NCBI GenBank assembly: GCA_023461275.1
Contig: JAEYMI010000105.1
Coordinates: 1 to 64,000, forward strand
Length of the DNA: 64,000 bases
Direction of reading: 5' to 3'
Source of the DNA: Actinomycetes bacterium
GTDB taxonomy: Bacteria; Actinomycetota; Actinomycetes; Mycobacteriales; Mycobacteriaceae
The notes under the pieces are model-generated. The model was given only the letters and a program-made list of their open reading frames with translations. It was not told where the DNA came from and did not search any database. The translations under genes and the position numbers were made by a program. Shown here piece after piece: positions 37,494 through 45,604 of this stretch (position 1 is its first letter; each line of letters begins with the position of its first letter).

Positions 37494-37528
37494 CTAAGCG
37501 CTCGCTTAGTTCATAAGCACTCGCTTAT
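37494..37528. promoter_or_regulatory. Twin TetR operators between fadE and tetR
   Basis: CTAAGCGCTCGCTTAG at 37494-37509 and ATAAGCACTCGCTTAT at 37513-37528 share TAAGCRCTCGCTTA, with centres 19 bp apart. The first is a near-perfect palindrome, the second has one mismatch in the arms. They lie in the divergent promoter region, ideal for two TetR dimers. Confidence 0.8.
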
Positions 37529-37557
37529 ACTGCCGCAGATGGACGTCCGGGGTCAAC

Positions 37558-38142
37558 GTGGTTGAACGAATTCCCGAGAGTGCGGCGGCAACACGGATAC
37601 GTGATGCCGCGATCGCCGCATTCGCCGAAGTCGGGTACGGGGCCACCTCGACGCGCCAGATCGCCAAGCGACTCAACATGAGTCCGGCGGCGATGTACCC
37701 GCACTACCGGTCGAAAGAAGAACTGCTCTATTCGATCGCGCTCGACGGCCACCGGGGTGTGCTGGCCGCGTTGCGTGGCGTCGACGACGTCACCGCCACA
37801 TATCGCAGCCGGCTCACCTCCGTTGTCGAGAGGTTCGCCCGATGGCAGGCCGAGCACCACGAACTCGCCAAGGTGGTCCAGTACGAGCTGCACGGACTGA
37901 CCCCGGCGCACTATCGGGCCATCACCCGGCTGCGTCGAGACACCGTCGACATCATCCGGCAGATCGTGCGTGGCGGAGTGGACTCCGGTGAGTTCGCGAT
38001 CGACGACCCCGATGACGCGGTGCTTGCGATCTCGGCATTGTGCGTCGACGTGTGCCGATGGTTTCCCAGCCGCGAATACCGCGATCCGGTGCGCCTCGGC
38101 GCCGTCTACTCTGACATGGCCGCCCGGATCGTGCGCGCCTGA
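37558..38142 (+). CDS. TetR-family transcriptional regulator
   Basis: 194 residues. The N-terminal HTH is ATSTRQIAKRLNMSPAAMYP with the family HYRSKEELLY turn. The helical effector domain holds RFARWQAEHHELAKVVQYEL, HYRAITRLRRDTVDII and DVCRWFPSREYRDP, which resemble FadR-like repressors of acyl-CoA metabolism. GTG 37558 is the start. It is divergent from the acyl-CoA dehydrogenase and should repress that operon and itself through the twin palindromes. Confidence 0.9.
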   Translation: MVERIPESAAATRIRDAAIAAFAEVGYGATSTRQIAKRLNMSPAAMYPHYRSKEELLYSIALDGHRGVLAALRGVDDVTATYRSRLTSVVERFARWQAEHHELAKVVQYELHGLTPAHYRAITRLRRDTVDIIRQIVRGGVDSGEFAIDDPDDAVLAISALCVDVCRWFPSREYRDPVRLGAVYSDMAARIVRA

Positions 38143-38165
38143 TGGGGGTAGGGAAGCGGGGATGA

Positions 38166-38765
38166 GTGGACAAGCTGCAGGAGCAAGAACTTCGTGAGCT
38201 GATCGACTCCTGGGTGCTTCCTGGATTCTTCCTCATCGGCGACATCGAGGCTGCCGTGCAGGATTGGTGCGACGACGTCGGGGCCGACTCCGATGCGGCG
38301 CTCGGAATCCTCCAGGAGCGGTGGAAACAGCGCCTGGCCGAACAAACGACGTGGGCCGATACCGGTGACTACGGCAAGCTGTCGGCGGCGTTCGCCGAAC
38401 TCACCGCGGCCGGGATTCTGTCCCGGATGAACTTCACCTGCTGCGCCACGTGTGCGACCACCGATATCTACGAGGAGCGCACCCCCAAGCCCGACGACTC
38501 CGATTCCTACGGCTATCGGGAATGGGCATACGTCTACTTCCATCAGCAAGACGCCGACCGTCTGGCCGAGCCCAATGCCCAGCTCTATCTCGGGTTCGGT
38601 GCCTTTCGGCCGCATCAGCAGTTGACCGAGTACGACACCGACACGCTGGTTGGTCAGCAGATCGTCGATGTGCTCCGCCGTCACGGCCTGGAGGTGACGT
38701 GGTCGGGAGATTGCGGTGAACGCATCCTCGTGGAGGTCGGTCAGTGGCGAAAGCCGTTGCCGTAA
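38166..38765 (+). CDS. DUF6891-type hypothetical protein
   Basis: 199 residues, acidic, no membrane segments. LIDSWVLPGFFLIGDI at the N-terminus, GILSRMNFTCCATCATTDIY in the middle with several Cys, and YVYFHQQDADRLAEP and LYLGFGAFR later. This pattern is familiar from small conserved actinobacterial proteins; DUF6891 is my best recollection. The function is unknown. It lies 23 bp after tetR in the same direction and ends 7 bp from the convergent flavin oxidoreductase. Confidence 0.7.
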   Translation: MDKLQEQELRELIDSWVLPGFFLIGDIEAAVQDWCDDVGADSDAALGILQERWKQRLAEQTTWADTGDYGKLSAAFAELTAAGILSRMNFTCCATCATTDIYEERTPKPDDSDSYGYREWAYVYFHQQDADRLAEPNAQLYLGFGAFRPHQQLTEYDTDTLVGQQIVDVLRRHGLEVTWSGDCGERILVEVGQWRKPLP

Positions 38766-38772
38766 CCGGTGT

Positions 38773-39774
38773 TCAGGTCGGTGACCAGCCCAGCATCGGT
38801 CCCAGGCGTTGGGCCATGTCGGTGATGATCTGGATGTAGTCGGGCTCGGTGAAGCTGAACGGCAGTGCGAAGGCGACGTCGTCGGTGCGTTGGAATCCCG
38901 CATGAGCGAGCAGGGTCTCGGCGATCATCTCCGACGGCCCGACGAAGTCGGGGGAGAAGAGCAGGCCGCGCGGCCCCGCCGGCGCGAGGGTCCGTTCGAG
39001 CCGTGACTGCCGGTACTGCTGATAGCGCTCGATCTGTTCCGGTGTGGCCGAATCGGTGGGAATGACGACCAATCCCTGTGAGACACGGGCACGTTCGGGA
39101 TTGATGTGGTGGGAACGGTAGGCGTCGATGTGCTGGGCCTGCACGGTCGCGAAGTCGGTGCAGCCGCCGTCGGCGGTGACCACCGAGCTCGTCAGGTAGT
39201 TCAATCCGTGCTCGGCAGCCCAGATCGCCGAGTCCCTCATTCCGCCGTACCACACCCGATCGGCCAGGCCAGGGGAGTGCGGTTGGACTGTGCGACTGTA
39301 ACTTTCGATGCCCACGGTGCCCTCGAAATCGCTCACCGGTTCGCCACGCAGGAATGACAGCAACCGCTCCACCCGCTGCTTGCTGAAATCCTCGATGTCG
39401 TAGGTATCGGGGTAAAGAGCGTGCTTGTAATCGTCGTAGCGCATCGGAGTGCCCACCGAGACACCGGGATTGAGCCGACCACCGGACAACAGGTCGACGG
39501 TGGCCAGATCTTCGGCGAGCCGGAACGGATTCTCCGGACCGAGTGGGATGACCGCGGTGCCCAACTCGATGCGGGAGGTCCGCTGGGTGGCTGCCGCCAG
39601 CACGGCGACCGGCGAGGAGATGCCGTACTGCAGGTGCCGATCCCGCAGCCACACCGAGTCGAATCCGAGTTCTTCGGCGAGTTCGATGATCCGTAGCGTC
39701 TGTTCGTGTCCGGCGGCCGGATCTGCCGGATCGAACAGGCCGATGGTGAGAAAACCCAATCGCTTCAGAGTCAC
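38773..39774 (-). CDS. LLM-class flavin-dependent oxidoreductase
   Basis: 333-residue luciferase-like TIM barrel using F420 or FMN. ELAEELGFDSVWLRDRHLQ near the start, GTAVIPLGPENPFRLAEDLA, DLLSGGRLNPGVSVGTP and RVWYGGMRDSAIWAAEHGLN are typical. GTG 39774 was chosen to begin the first beta strand (TLKRLGFLTIGLFDP); an upstream ATG at 39813 is possible and would overlap the preceding gene. It follows the aminotransferase gene closely. Substrate unknown. Confidence 0.85.
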   Translation of the reverse strand: MTLKRLGFLTIGLFDPADPAAGHEQTLRIIELAEELGFDSVWLRDRHLQYGISSPVAVLAAATQRTSRIELGTAVIPLGPENPFRLAEDLATVDLLSGGRLNPGVSVGTPMRYDDYKHALYPDTYDIEDFSKQRVERLLSFLRGEPVSDFEGTVGIESYSRTVQPHSPGLADRVWYGGMRDSAIWAAEHGLNYLTSSVVTADGGCTDFATVQAQHIDAYRSHHINPERARVSQGLVVIPTDSATPEQIERYQQYRQSRLERTLAPAGPRGLLFSPDFVGPSEMIAETLLAHAGFQRTDDVAFALPFSFTEPDYIQIITDMAQRLGPMLGWSPT

Positions 39775-39793
39775 TGTGCAATCCGATCCTGAG

Positions 39794-40969
39794 TCAATCC
39801 AGTTCGCCGACAAAGGTTTCGAGCCGCTTGATCGCCTCGGTCAACGCCTCTGACGATGCCGCGTAGGAGAGCCGGACGAACTGTTCGGCGCCTGCGTCTC
39901 CGAAATCCTTGCCGGGGGTGAGCGCGACGTGCGCATCGAGCAGGGCGTGTTCGCAGAACTCCGTCGACGTCAGTCCGGTCTCCGTGACATCGATGTAGAC
40001 GTAGAAAGCGCCGTCGGGAATCACCGGCACCGGCAACCCGCAGCGTTGCAGTCCGTGGAGCACCAGTCGACGACGATCGGCGAACTGCGCACGCCAGGAT
40101 TCGGTGAGCGCCAACGACTCCGGCGTGAAGCAGGCCAGTGCCGCGAGCTGCGCCGGGGTGGACGGGCAGACATAGAAGTTCTGTGCCAGTCGTTCGAGCA
40201 CCCCGACGAGGTCGGGTGGCACGATGCACCACCCGAGGCGCCAGCCGGTCATCCCGAAGTACTTGGAGAAGCTGTTGATCACCACCACGTCGTCACGTTC
40301 GGCGAGCACGCTTCGCGGTGGGTTGCCGTCGGCGTCGGGATCGGACAGGCCCAAGTAGATCTCGTCGACGATGGACCAACCGCCGAGCTCGGTCACGGTG
40401 TCACACAGGGAAATCAGCTCGTCGTAGGGCACCGAGGTACCCGTCGGATTCGACGGGGTCGCCACGATCATTCCGCGGGTGGTCGGTTCCCACGCGTCGG
40501 CCACCGACGCGGTGGTCAGCTGAAACCGTGATTCGACGGTAGTGGGCACCAATTGCACACGCGCACCGAAACTCTCGGCGAACTGACGGTTGCACGGATA
40601 CGACGGATCACCGATGATCACGCCGTCGCCGGGATCGATCAGCGCGGCACAGCACAGCAGCAGGGCAGCCGAGGCGCCCGAGGTCACGGCCACCCGGGCC
40701 GGGTCGACGTCGGCGCCGAAGTGCTCGCCGTAGAAACCGGCGATCCGCTCGCGCAGTTCCGGAGTCCCCAACGCGTCGGTGTAGGCCAGGCGCCGACCGT
40801 CGGTGAGCTCACGCATCGCGGCGAGGAAGGCCGGCGGTGCCCCGAAGTCTGGTTCGCCGAGGTTGAGCCGGATGACGTCGTGACCCTGCGCCGTCACCGC
40901 GGCCGCGCTCTTGGCCACCTCCATGGCATAGAACGGCGCGACCGCGGCGCCACGTCGGGAGATCCTCAT
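39794..40969 (-). CDS. Pyridoxal-phosphate aminotransferase, class I
   Basis: 391 residues of fold-type I. The N-terminus RISRRGAAVAPFYAMEVAKS resembles aspartate/aromatic aminotransferases. The PLP Lys is in NSFSKYFGMTGWRLGW. NPTGTSVP and VDEIYLGL contain the ring-stacking and phosphate-binding residues. The Arg near the end (FVRLSYAASSE) binds the substrate carboxylate. The ATG at 40969 lies inside the first of two 14-bp repeats; the second repeat provides GAGG at a suitable distance. The amino-acid specificity cannot be assigned. Confidence 0.88.
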   Translation of the reverse strand: MRISRRGAAVAPFYAMEVAKSAAAVTAQGHDVIRLNLGEPDFGAPPAFLAAMRELTDGRRLAYTDALGTPELRERIAGFYGEHFGADVDPARVAVTSGASAALLLCCAALIDPGDGVIIGDPSYPCNRQFAESFGARVQLVPTTVESRFQLTTASVADAWEPTTRGMIVATPSNPTGTSVPYDELISLCDTVTELGGWSIVDEIYLGLSDPDADGNPPRSVLAERDDVVVINSFSKYFGMTGWRLGWCIVPPDLVGVLERLAQNFYVCPSTPAQLAALACFTPESLALTESWRAQFADRRRLVLHGLQRCGLPVPVIPDGAFYVYIDVTETGLTSTEFCEHALLDAHVALTPGKDFGDAGAEQFVRLSYAASSEALTEAIKRLETFVGELD

Positions 40970-40991
40970 GACGTCATCCTCATGACGTCAT
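40964..40991. repeat. 14-bp perfect tandem repeat with TGACGTCA cores
   Basis: CCTCATGACGTCAT occurs at 40964-40977 and 40978-40991. Each contains ATGACGTCAT, a perfect palindrome. The aminotransferase start codon lies inside the first copy and its Shine-Dalgarno in the second, so a repressor bound here would block the start region. The other ATG (in copy two) is out of frame. Confidence 0.9.
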
Positions 40992-41005
40992 TGTGCGCGC
41001 CGGGT

Positions 41006-41842
41006 TCAGTTGTCCGGAATCCAGTTGAAGGTGTCGGGGTCCGGACCGCGTCGCTTGTCGACGTTGAGCCCGTCGATGGCGGCGATCTGCTCCGGTGACA
41101 ACTCGAAGTCGAACAGCTCGAAGTTCTCTCTCACGCGCGCCGGGGTGACCGACTTCGGGAAGACGATGTCGCCGCGCTGGATGTGCCAGCGCAAGGTGAC
41201 CTGCGCGGTGCTGCGGCCCACCTGCTCGGCGATGCTCACCAGGACCGGATCGTCGAGCACATCACCCTGGGCGATCGGCGACCACGCCTCGGTGGCGATA
41301 CCGTGCTCGGAGTTGAACGCGCGCAACGCATCCTGGCTGAGGTAGGGGTGCACCTCGATCTGGTTGACGGCCGGCACCACGTCGGTCTCGTCGAACAGTC
41401 GCTGCAGGTGATGCTGCTGGAAATTCGACACCCCGATGGCACGCGCCTTGCGGTCGGAGTAGATCTTCTCCAACGCCTTCCACGTCTCGACGAAGTCGCC
41501 GACCTCAGGCAGCGGCCAGTGGATGAGGAACAGGTCCACCTGGTCGAAACCCAGCGCGGCGAGGGTCTCGTCGATGGCGCGCTGTGCGTCGTCGTAGGAG
41601 TGAAAACCGTTGTTCAGCTTACTGGTCACGAAGATCTCGTCGCGCGGTAGACCCGACGCGGCGACCGCTTCACCGACGCCCTTCTCGTTGCGGTACATCT
41701 CGGCGGTGTCGACGTGCCGATAGCCGACCTCGAAGGCGGCCAGCGTGGCGTCCTTTGTCTCGTCCGGCTCGATCTGGAAGACGCCGAAGCCCAACTGCGG
41801 GATGGTGACGCCGTTGTTCAGGGTGATATTCGGAACTGTCAT
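41006..41842 (-). CDS. Aldo/keto reductase
   Basis: 278-residue (beta/alpha)8 NADPH reductase. The catalytic tetrad is visible: Asp and Tyr in DTAEMYRNEKGVG, Lys in FVTSKLNN and His in LFLIHWPLP. AIGVSNFQQHHL and FPKSVTPARVRENFELFDFE belong to the NADP-binding half. It resembles mycobacterial 2,5-diketo-gluconic acid reductase-like AKRs. ATG 41842 follows GAAAGGA. It precedes an aminotransferase gene with a 36-bp gap, and lies beside an MDR reductase. Confidence 0.9.
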   Translation of the reverse strand: MTVPNITLNNGVTIPQLGFGVFQIEPDETKDATLAAFEVGYRHVDTAEMYRNEKGVGEAVAASGLPRDEIFVTSKLNNGFHSYDDAQRAIDETLAALGFDQVDLFLIHWPLPEVGDFVETWKALEKIYSDRKARAIGVSNFQQHHLQRLFDETDVVPAVNQIEVHPYLSQDALRAFNSEHGIATEAWSPIAQGDVLDDPVLVSIAEQVGRSTAQVTLRWHIQRGDIVFPKSVTPARVRENFELFDFELSPEQIAAIDGLNVDKRRGPDPDTFNWIPDN

Positions 41843-41882
41843 CGTCGGGTGAGTCCTTTCGGTTCGTGCGGAAACGTGCGGG

Positions 41883-42812
41883 CTACGGAACAAGCAGGAT
41901 CTTGCCGCGGCCATGGGCTCCGGCCAGGCGCTCGAGTGCCTTACCCGCCTCTGTCAAGGGAAAGGTCTCGTCGACCTCGGTGATCAGTTCGCCCGACGCC
42001 GCGGCCGCGATCAGCGGCTCGGCGGCCGCCCGCCGTCGTGCTCGGCCGTCCGGTGTGCCACCGGTGAGCAGCGCAATGCCGTCGTCCGCGCGGCCGAACG
42101 CGGCGATACTGGCGATCTTGGCGGGATCGTCGACAAGCTGTAGTGACACATCGATCGCCTCGTCGGTGCCCACTGTGTCGGCGACGAGGGTGACCGGTGC
42201 GTCGGTCGCGGCGATCACCCGGTCGAGCAGGCCGTCGCCATAGGCAACCGGTACGGCTCCGATCGACCGGATGAAGTCGTGATTACGTGGACTCGCGGTG
42301 GCGATCACCTGCGCGCCCTTGGCCACGGCCAACTGGATCGCGATGGTGCCCACGGCGCCGGCCCCGCCGTGCACCAGCAGGACATCCGAGGAGCCGACGC
42401 CCAGCGTTTCGACGAGGTCGGTGGCGGTCACGCCCACCAGCAGCAGGCCGGCGGCATGCTGGTCGTCGAGTTCGTCGGGCAGCGCGTGCACCGACGACCG
42501 ATCGACCACCAGCTCCTGCGCATAGGTGCCGTCGGCCGGATAGACGACGACCCGGTCGCCCACGGCCACGTCGTCGACGCCGTCACCCACTGCCGAGACC
42601 ACGCCCGCAGCCTCATTGCCCACCTTGAGCGGCAGCGCGGACTCGTCGGCGCCCATCGCCCCGGAGATCCGTTTGAAGTCGATCGGATTGGTTCCGATGG
42701 CAGTGGTGGCGACTTGCACCTGGCCCGGCCCCGGGTGTGGCGGCTCGACGTCGGTGACGGTCAGTGCATCGGTGGGTTTTCCGTAGGCTTGCGCGATCAC
42801 AACAGTCGACAT
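41883..42812 (-). CDS. Zinc-independent medium-chain dehydrogenase/reductase (quinone oxidoreductase-like)
   Basis: 309 residues. The N-terminal GroES-like domain has EPPHPGPGQVQVATTAIGTN and KVGNEAAGVVSAVGDGV, and the Rossmann domain has VHGGAGAVGTIAIQLAVAKG. The absence of Cys/His metal ligands marks the quinone reductase branch. The end KALERLAGAHGRGKILLVP is typical. NADPH-dependent reduction of quinones or enones is likely. ATG 42812; the aldo/keto reductase follows in the same direction. Confidence 0.88.
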   Translation of the reverse strand: MSTVVIAQAYGKPTDALTVTDVEPPHPGPGQVQVATTAIGTNPIDFKRISGAMGADESALPLKVGNEAAGVVSAVGDGVDDVAVGDRVVVYPADGTYAQELVVDRSSVHALPDELDDQHAAGLLLVGVTATDLVETLGVGSSDVLLVHGGAGAVGTIAIQLAVAKGAQVIATASPRNHDFIRSIGAVPVAYGDGLLDRVIAATDAPVTLVADTVGTDEAIDVSLQLVDDPAKIASIAAFGRADDGIALLTGGTPDGRARRRAAAEPLIAAAASGELITEVDETFPLTEAGKALERLAGAHGRGKILLVP

Positions 42813-42866
42813 GTGAGGTTCAAGGTCGCCGCGCGGGCCCGGTATTCCCGACGGCGCCCATTGCAC

Positions 42867-43343
42867 TCACTCCGTGCGGAACCACGCTTCGGCGTTGCCG
42901 CTCAGCGCCTTGCTGATCCGCAACGCCGACGTCTCTGACAGTCCGTCGGGGAGCGCATCGGCGGAAAACCAAGCGACATCGGTGTTCTCGTCGTCGGCGG
43001 CATGCGGATCACCACTGATGTAGCGCGTGAGGAAGCACACGTCGAGATATCGGGTCTGGTCGCCATTGGGGTAGACGATCATGGGCGTGACATCGACGCT
43101 GGTGAGTCGGATGATCTCCGCGGTCACGCCGGTCTCCTCGGTGATCTCCCGGCGAGCCGCGACGGCGGGCTCCTCGCCCGGCTCGAGGACGCCGGAGACC
43201 ACCGCCCATTCGAGGGTGTCGGCGCGGTGGGTGAGCAGGACGCGTCCGGCGTCGTCGACGATCACCGCGCTGACCCCGGTCAGCCACAAGGGCTCGTGGC
43301 CAACATGTCGTCGCAGCTCCAGGATGAACTCAGGGATCGGCAT
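42867..43343 (-). CDS. NUDIX hydrolase
   Basis: 158 residues. The Nudix box is around GVLEPGEEPAVAARREITEE followed by TG. TGVSAVIVDDAGRVLLTHRA precedes it, as in MutT and NADH-pyrophosphatase-like proteins. A C-terminal patch DVAWFSADALPDGLSE is common in MutT-like proteins. I use ATG 43343; a GTG nine bases upstream is possible. It is divergent from the small membrane protein and runs in the same direction as the MDR gene. Confidence 0.85.
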   Translation of the reverse strand: MPIPEFILELRRHVGHEPLWLTGVSAVIVDDAGRVLLTHRADTLEWAVVSGVLEPGEEPAVAARREITEETGVTAEIIRLTSVDVTPMIVYPNGDQTRYLDVCFLTRYISGDPHAADDENTDVAWFSADALPDGLSETSALRISKALSGNAEAWFRTE

Positions 43344-43441
43344 GACGACCATTGTGGCCGACGTCGGGGTAGTCCCTGAACTTTCCCCGATCTGTTGGTC
43401 TGTGGGGTGATTTCTCGTTTCGGAGCACCCACAGTGGAGTC

Positions 43442-43624
43442 ATGACCACATCACAGAGTGAAAAAACGCAGTCCCTCGGATTCTGGAAGATCCTCGCGAT
43501 TATTGCGATCGTTATCGTCGCGCTTACGATGATCGGGCCGCTCCTCAAAGGGCTGTTCTGGATCGCGTTGATCGGGCTCGCCGGGTACGGCGGATACATG
43601 CTGTACCGCACACGTTCGAGCTGA
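43442..43624 (+). CDS. Small membrane protein
   Basis: 60 residues with one long or two short hydrophobic segments (WKILAIIAIVIVALTMIGPL and GLFWIALIGLAGYGGYMLY). No recognisable family. The length and start are convincing: an ATG with GGAG just upstream. It may be a small transmembrane stress or regulator protein, but nothing in the sequence says which. The following 79 bases are AT-rich. Confidence 0.65.
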   Translation: MTTSQSEKTQSLGFWKILAIIAIVIVALTMIGPLLKGLFWIALIGLAGYGGYMLYRTRSS

Positions 43625-43703
43625 CGCATTACCGAATGAAATTGTCAAAGATATTGCGCTGGTTGCGATCACGGCCGTAGACAATTCGACGACCATCTGA
43701 TCG

Positions 43704-44411
43704 GTGGATATGTCAATCAGGCCGATCGGCGACTACGATGTAGTCGTGCTCGAGCAACGGTGGGGATCGGAATCCGGCGAAACGCTGACAGCGCCGACCG
43801 TGCTGCGTCCACGAATGTTCGCGCATGGCAACGCTGCTCGACTCGCCGTGACCGATCGCGACGCTCCCGATCGCGCGGGCTCTGATCGGCGGGACATCAC
43901 CGAAATCCCCATTCTCGATCGGCTCGAACGTATGTCGATCTCGGCGAACCGCGTCGCCGACGAAGCGTCTATCCCGGGGGAGGTCGTCGTCGAACTCGAT
44001 CGGGATATCTGGCGACCGGCCACCGCGCCCGGCTATCTGAAGTTGTTTATCGCCGATCGCGGAAATGAAGGAACGATAGCCATCGTCTTGACTCGATTCA
44101 TCGTCGACCATCTCGTCGATGTCTCGTCTCTCCTCGACCACGCATGTGTGGAGACCCGGTCTCTACCGGAATGGGATGAGCACGAGGTGACGCGCACACC
44201 GGCCGGCTACCGAACCGAGGGCACCTCGTTGCAGACCGGAACTTACCTCGGCGACGACCAGAGGTGGTTCTGCGCCATGCGGTACGCCGCCTATCGGCGC
44301 GGCAACGTGGCCTACCTGCTGCACGCGGCCGGTACCGCGCCGGCTCGTGAGGGCGCGGAGTTCCGCGGCGCGATCGCCCGCGGTGTCGGAACCGTCGCAC
44401 TCGACGACTGA
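43704..44411 (+). CDS. Hypothetical protein with an LpqN/LpqT-like segment
   Basis: 235 residues without signal peptide or lipobox. The segment GYRTEGTSLQTGTYLGDDQR then VAYLLHAAGTAPAR resembles the C-terminal part of LpqN/LpqT-type mycobacterial proteins. The first 140 residues (VTDRDAPDRAGSDRRDI, LKLFIADRGNEGTIAIVLTR) are not recognised. GTG 43704 or ATG 43710 can serve as start. It is followed by a small hypothetical gene after 14 bp, possibly an operon. Confidence 0.6.
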   Translation: MDMSIRPIGDYDVVVLEQRWGSESGETLTAPTVLRPRMFAHGNAARLAVTDRDAPDRAGSDRRDITEIPILDRLERMSISANRVADEASIPGEVVVELDRDIWRPATAPGYLKLFIADRGNEGTIAIVLTRFIVDHLVDVSSLLDHACVETRSLPEWDEHEVTRTPAGYRTEGTSLQTGTYLGDDQRWFCAMRYAAYRRGNVAYLLHAAGTAPAREGAEFRGAIARGVGTVALDD

Positions 44412-44425
44412 AGCCGGGGGATTTC

Positions 44426-44716
44426 ATGGTGCATCGAACCGATCGAGTCGACGATCTGGAAGCCGCGCTGGCGGCGACGGCGGAGTTTGCCCACGACCCC
44501 GAGGACGAGGGGTGGATGACCGCCGACGCATCTGGTCAGCGGCTCTACGTCCGCCTCGGCGACTTCCCCGACGAAGACCTCTGGTCTTTGTGGCTCGGCG
44601 ACGGACGCTGGATGGACTTCACCGTGCCGCCGGCCCGGTGGGCGCTGCGCATCTCGGGTCCGCAATGGCCCGACAGCGCCCGGCCTCGGCTGGCCAAAAA
44701 CGAATTCCACGACTGA
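44426..44716 (+). CDS. Hypothetical protein
   Basis: 96 residues, Trp-rich and acidic. Segments GWMTADASGQRLYVRLGDFP and LWSLWLGDGRWMDFTVPPAR read like a compact beta domain. Not recognised as any family. It follows the preceding gene by 14 bp and precedes parA by 30 bp, all in one direction. It might be an immunity-like or accessory protein, but this is only a guess. Confidence 0.6.
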   Translation: MVHRTDRVDDLEAALAATAEFAHDPEDEGWMTADASGQRLYVRLGDFPDEDLWSLWLGDGRWMDFTVPPARWALRISGPQWPDSARPRLAKNEFHD

Positions 44717-44746
44717 TCAGAGCGAGAGATTGTCTACGCTCACGCC

Positions 44747-45604
44747 ATGCCGGCAGTGATAGCGACGATCAGCCTCAAAGGTGGCGTGGGCAAGACCACG
44801 CTGACCGCGGGTGTCGCCGAATTCCTGTCCGGCGTGTTCGGTAAACGGGTTCTGCTGATCGACCTCGACGCCCAGACCAACCTCACCACCATCATGATCG
44901 GCGAACAGCGCTGGCTCGAGTGCAACTCCCGCGGGCACACCATCGCCACCCTGTTCTCCGACGTCCTGGACGGGCGTACCGAATTTGATCTCGACGCCAC
45001 CTGCCAGCGTGTGGTATCGCCGGTGGCCGAGGTCACCGGCGTCGACCTGTTGCCGTCGTCGCTGGATCTGATCGACCTGCAGGAGGAGCTGTCGGCCAAA
45101 CGGGTCCTGGCCGATGACCACCTCGCGGTGGTCGAAGTGCTCGGAACGGCGGTCCGTTCGATTGCCGATCGCTACGACTACATCCTCATCGACTGCCCGC
45201 CCAACGTCGGCCCGTTCAGTCTCAACGGCCTCGCCATGGCCGACGCCTACCTGATCCCGACCATTCCGGATGTGTTGTCCACGTACGCGATTCCGCACAT
45301 CCAACGGCAGGTGTCGGAGTTCGGCGACGAAATCGGGCGTCGGATAACCGAACTCGGTGTGATCATCACCAAATACCGTCCGGCGTCGGCGTTGCACACC
45401 GAAACGGTCCGACGACTACGCCGCGATCCGGCGATCCAGAACGTGCTGCCGCACTACCTCCACGAAGGCAATGCCGTCGGCGCCGCCGCACAATTCGCGC
45501 CCTATCCGACGCTGCGGGCCAAGTACGGCTACCACGGCCATTTCGATCAGTTCCGAAATGTCACGCAGGCCATCATGATCGAGGCCCAGGCGAAGATCGG
45601 CTGA
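44747..45604 (+). CDS. ParA-family ATPase
   Basis: 285 residues with the deviant Walker A KGGVGKTTLTAGVAEFLSGV, LLIDLDAQTNLT (Walker A') and YDYILIDCPPNVGPFSLNGL (Walker B). These are the features of ParA/Soj partitioning or positioning ATPases. There is no ParB gene beside it, so it is an orphan, unlike a plasmid or chromosome parAB pair. Its 3' end overlaps the convergent DHA2 transporter by 32 bp. Its partner may be encoded elsewhere. Confidence 0.85.
   Translation: MPAVIATISLKGGVGKTTLTAGVAEFLSGVFGKRVLLIDLDAQTNLTTIMIGEQRWLECNSRGHTIATLFSDVLDGRTEFDLDATCQRVVSPVAEVTGVDLLPSSLDLIDLQEELSAKRVLADDHLAVVEVLGTAVRSIADRYDYILIDCPPNVGPFSLNGLAMADAYLIPTIPDVLSTYAIPHIQRQVSEFGDEIGRRITELGVIITKYRPASALHTETVRRLRRDPAIQNVLPHYLHEGNAVGAAAQFAPYPTLRAKYGYHGHFDQFRNVTQAIMIEAQAKIG

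Noticed and set aside
40968..40991. TGACGTCA as a eukaryotic-type CRE element
   Set aside because: The match is a coincidence of a short palindrome; no such factor exists in bacteria. It is retained only as a repeat/operator candidate.
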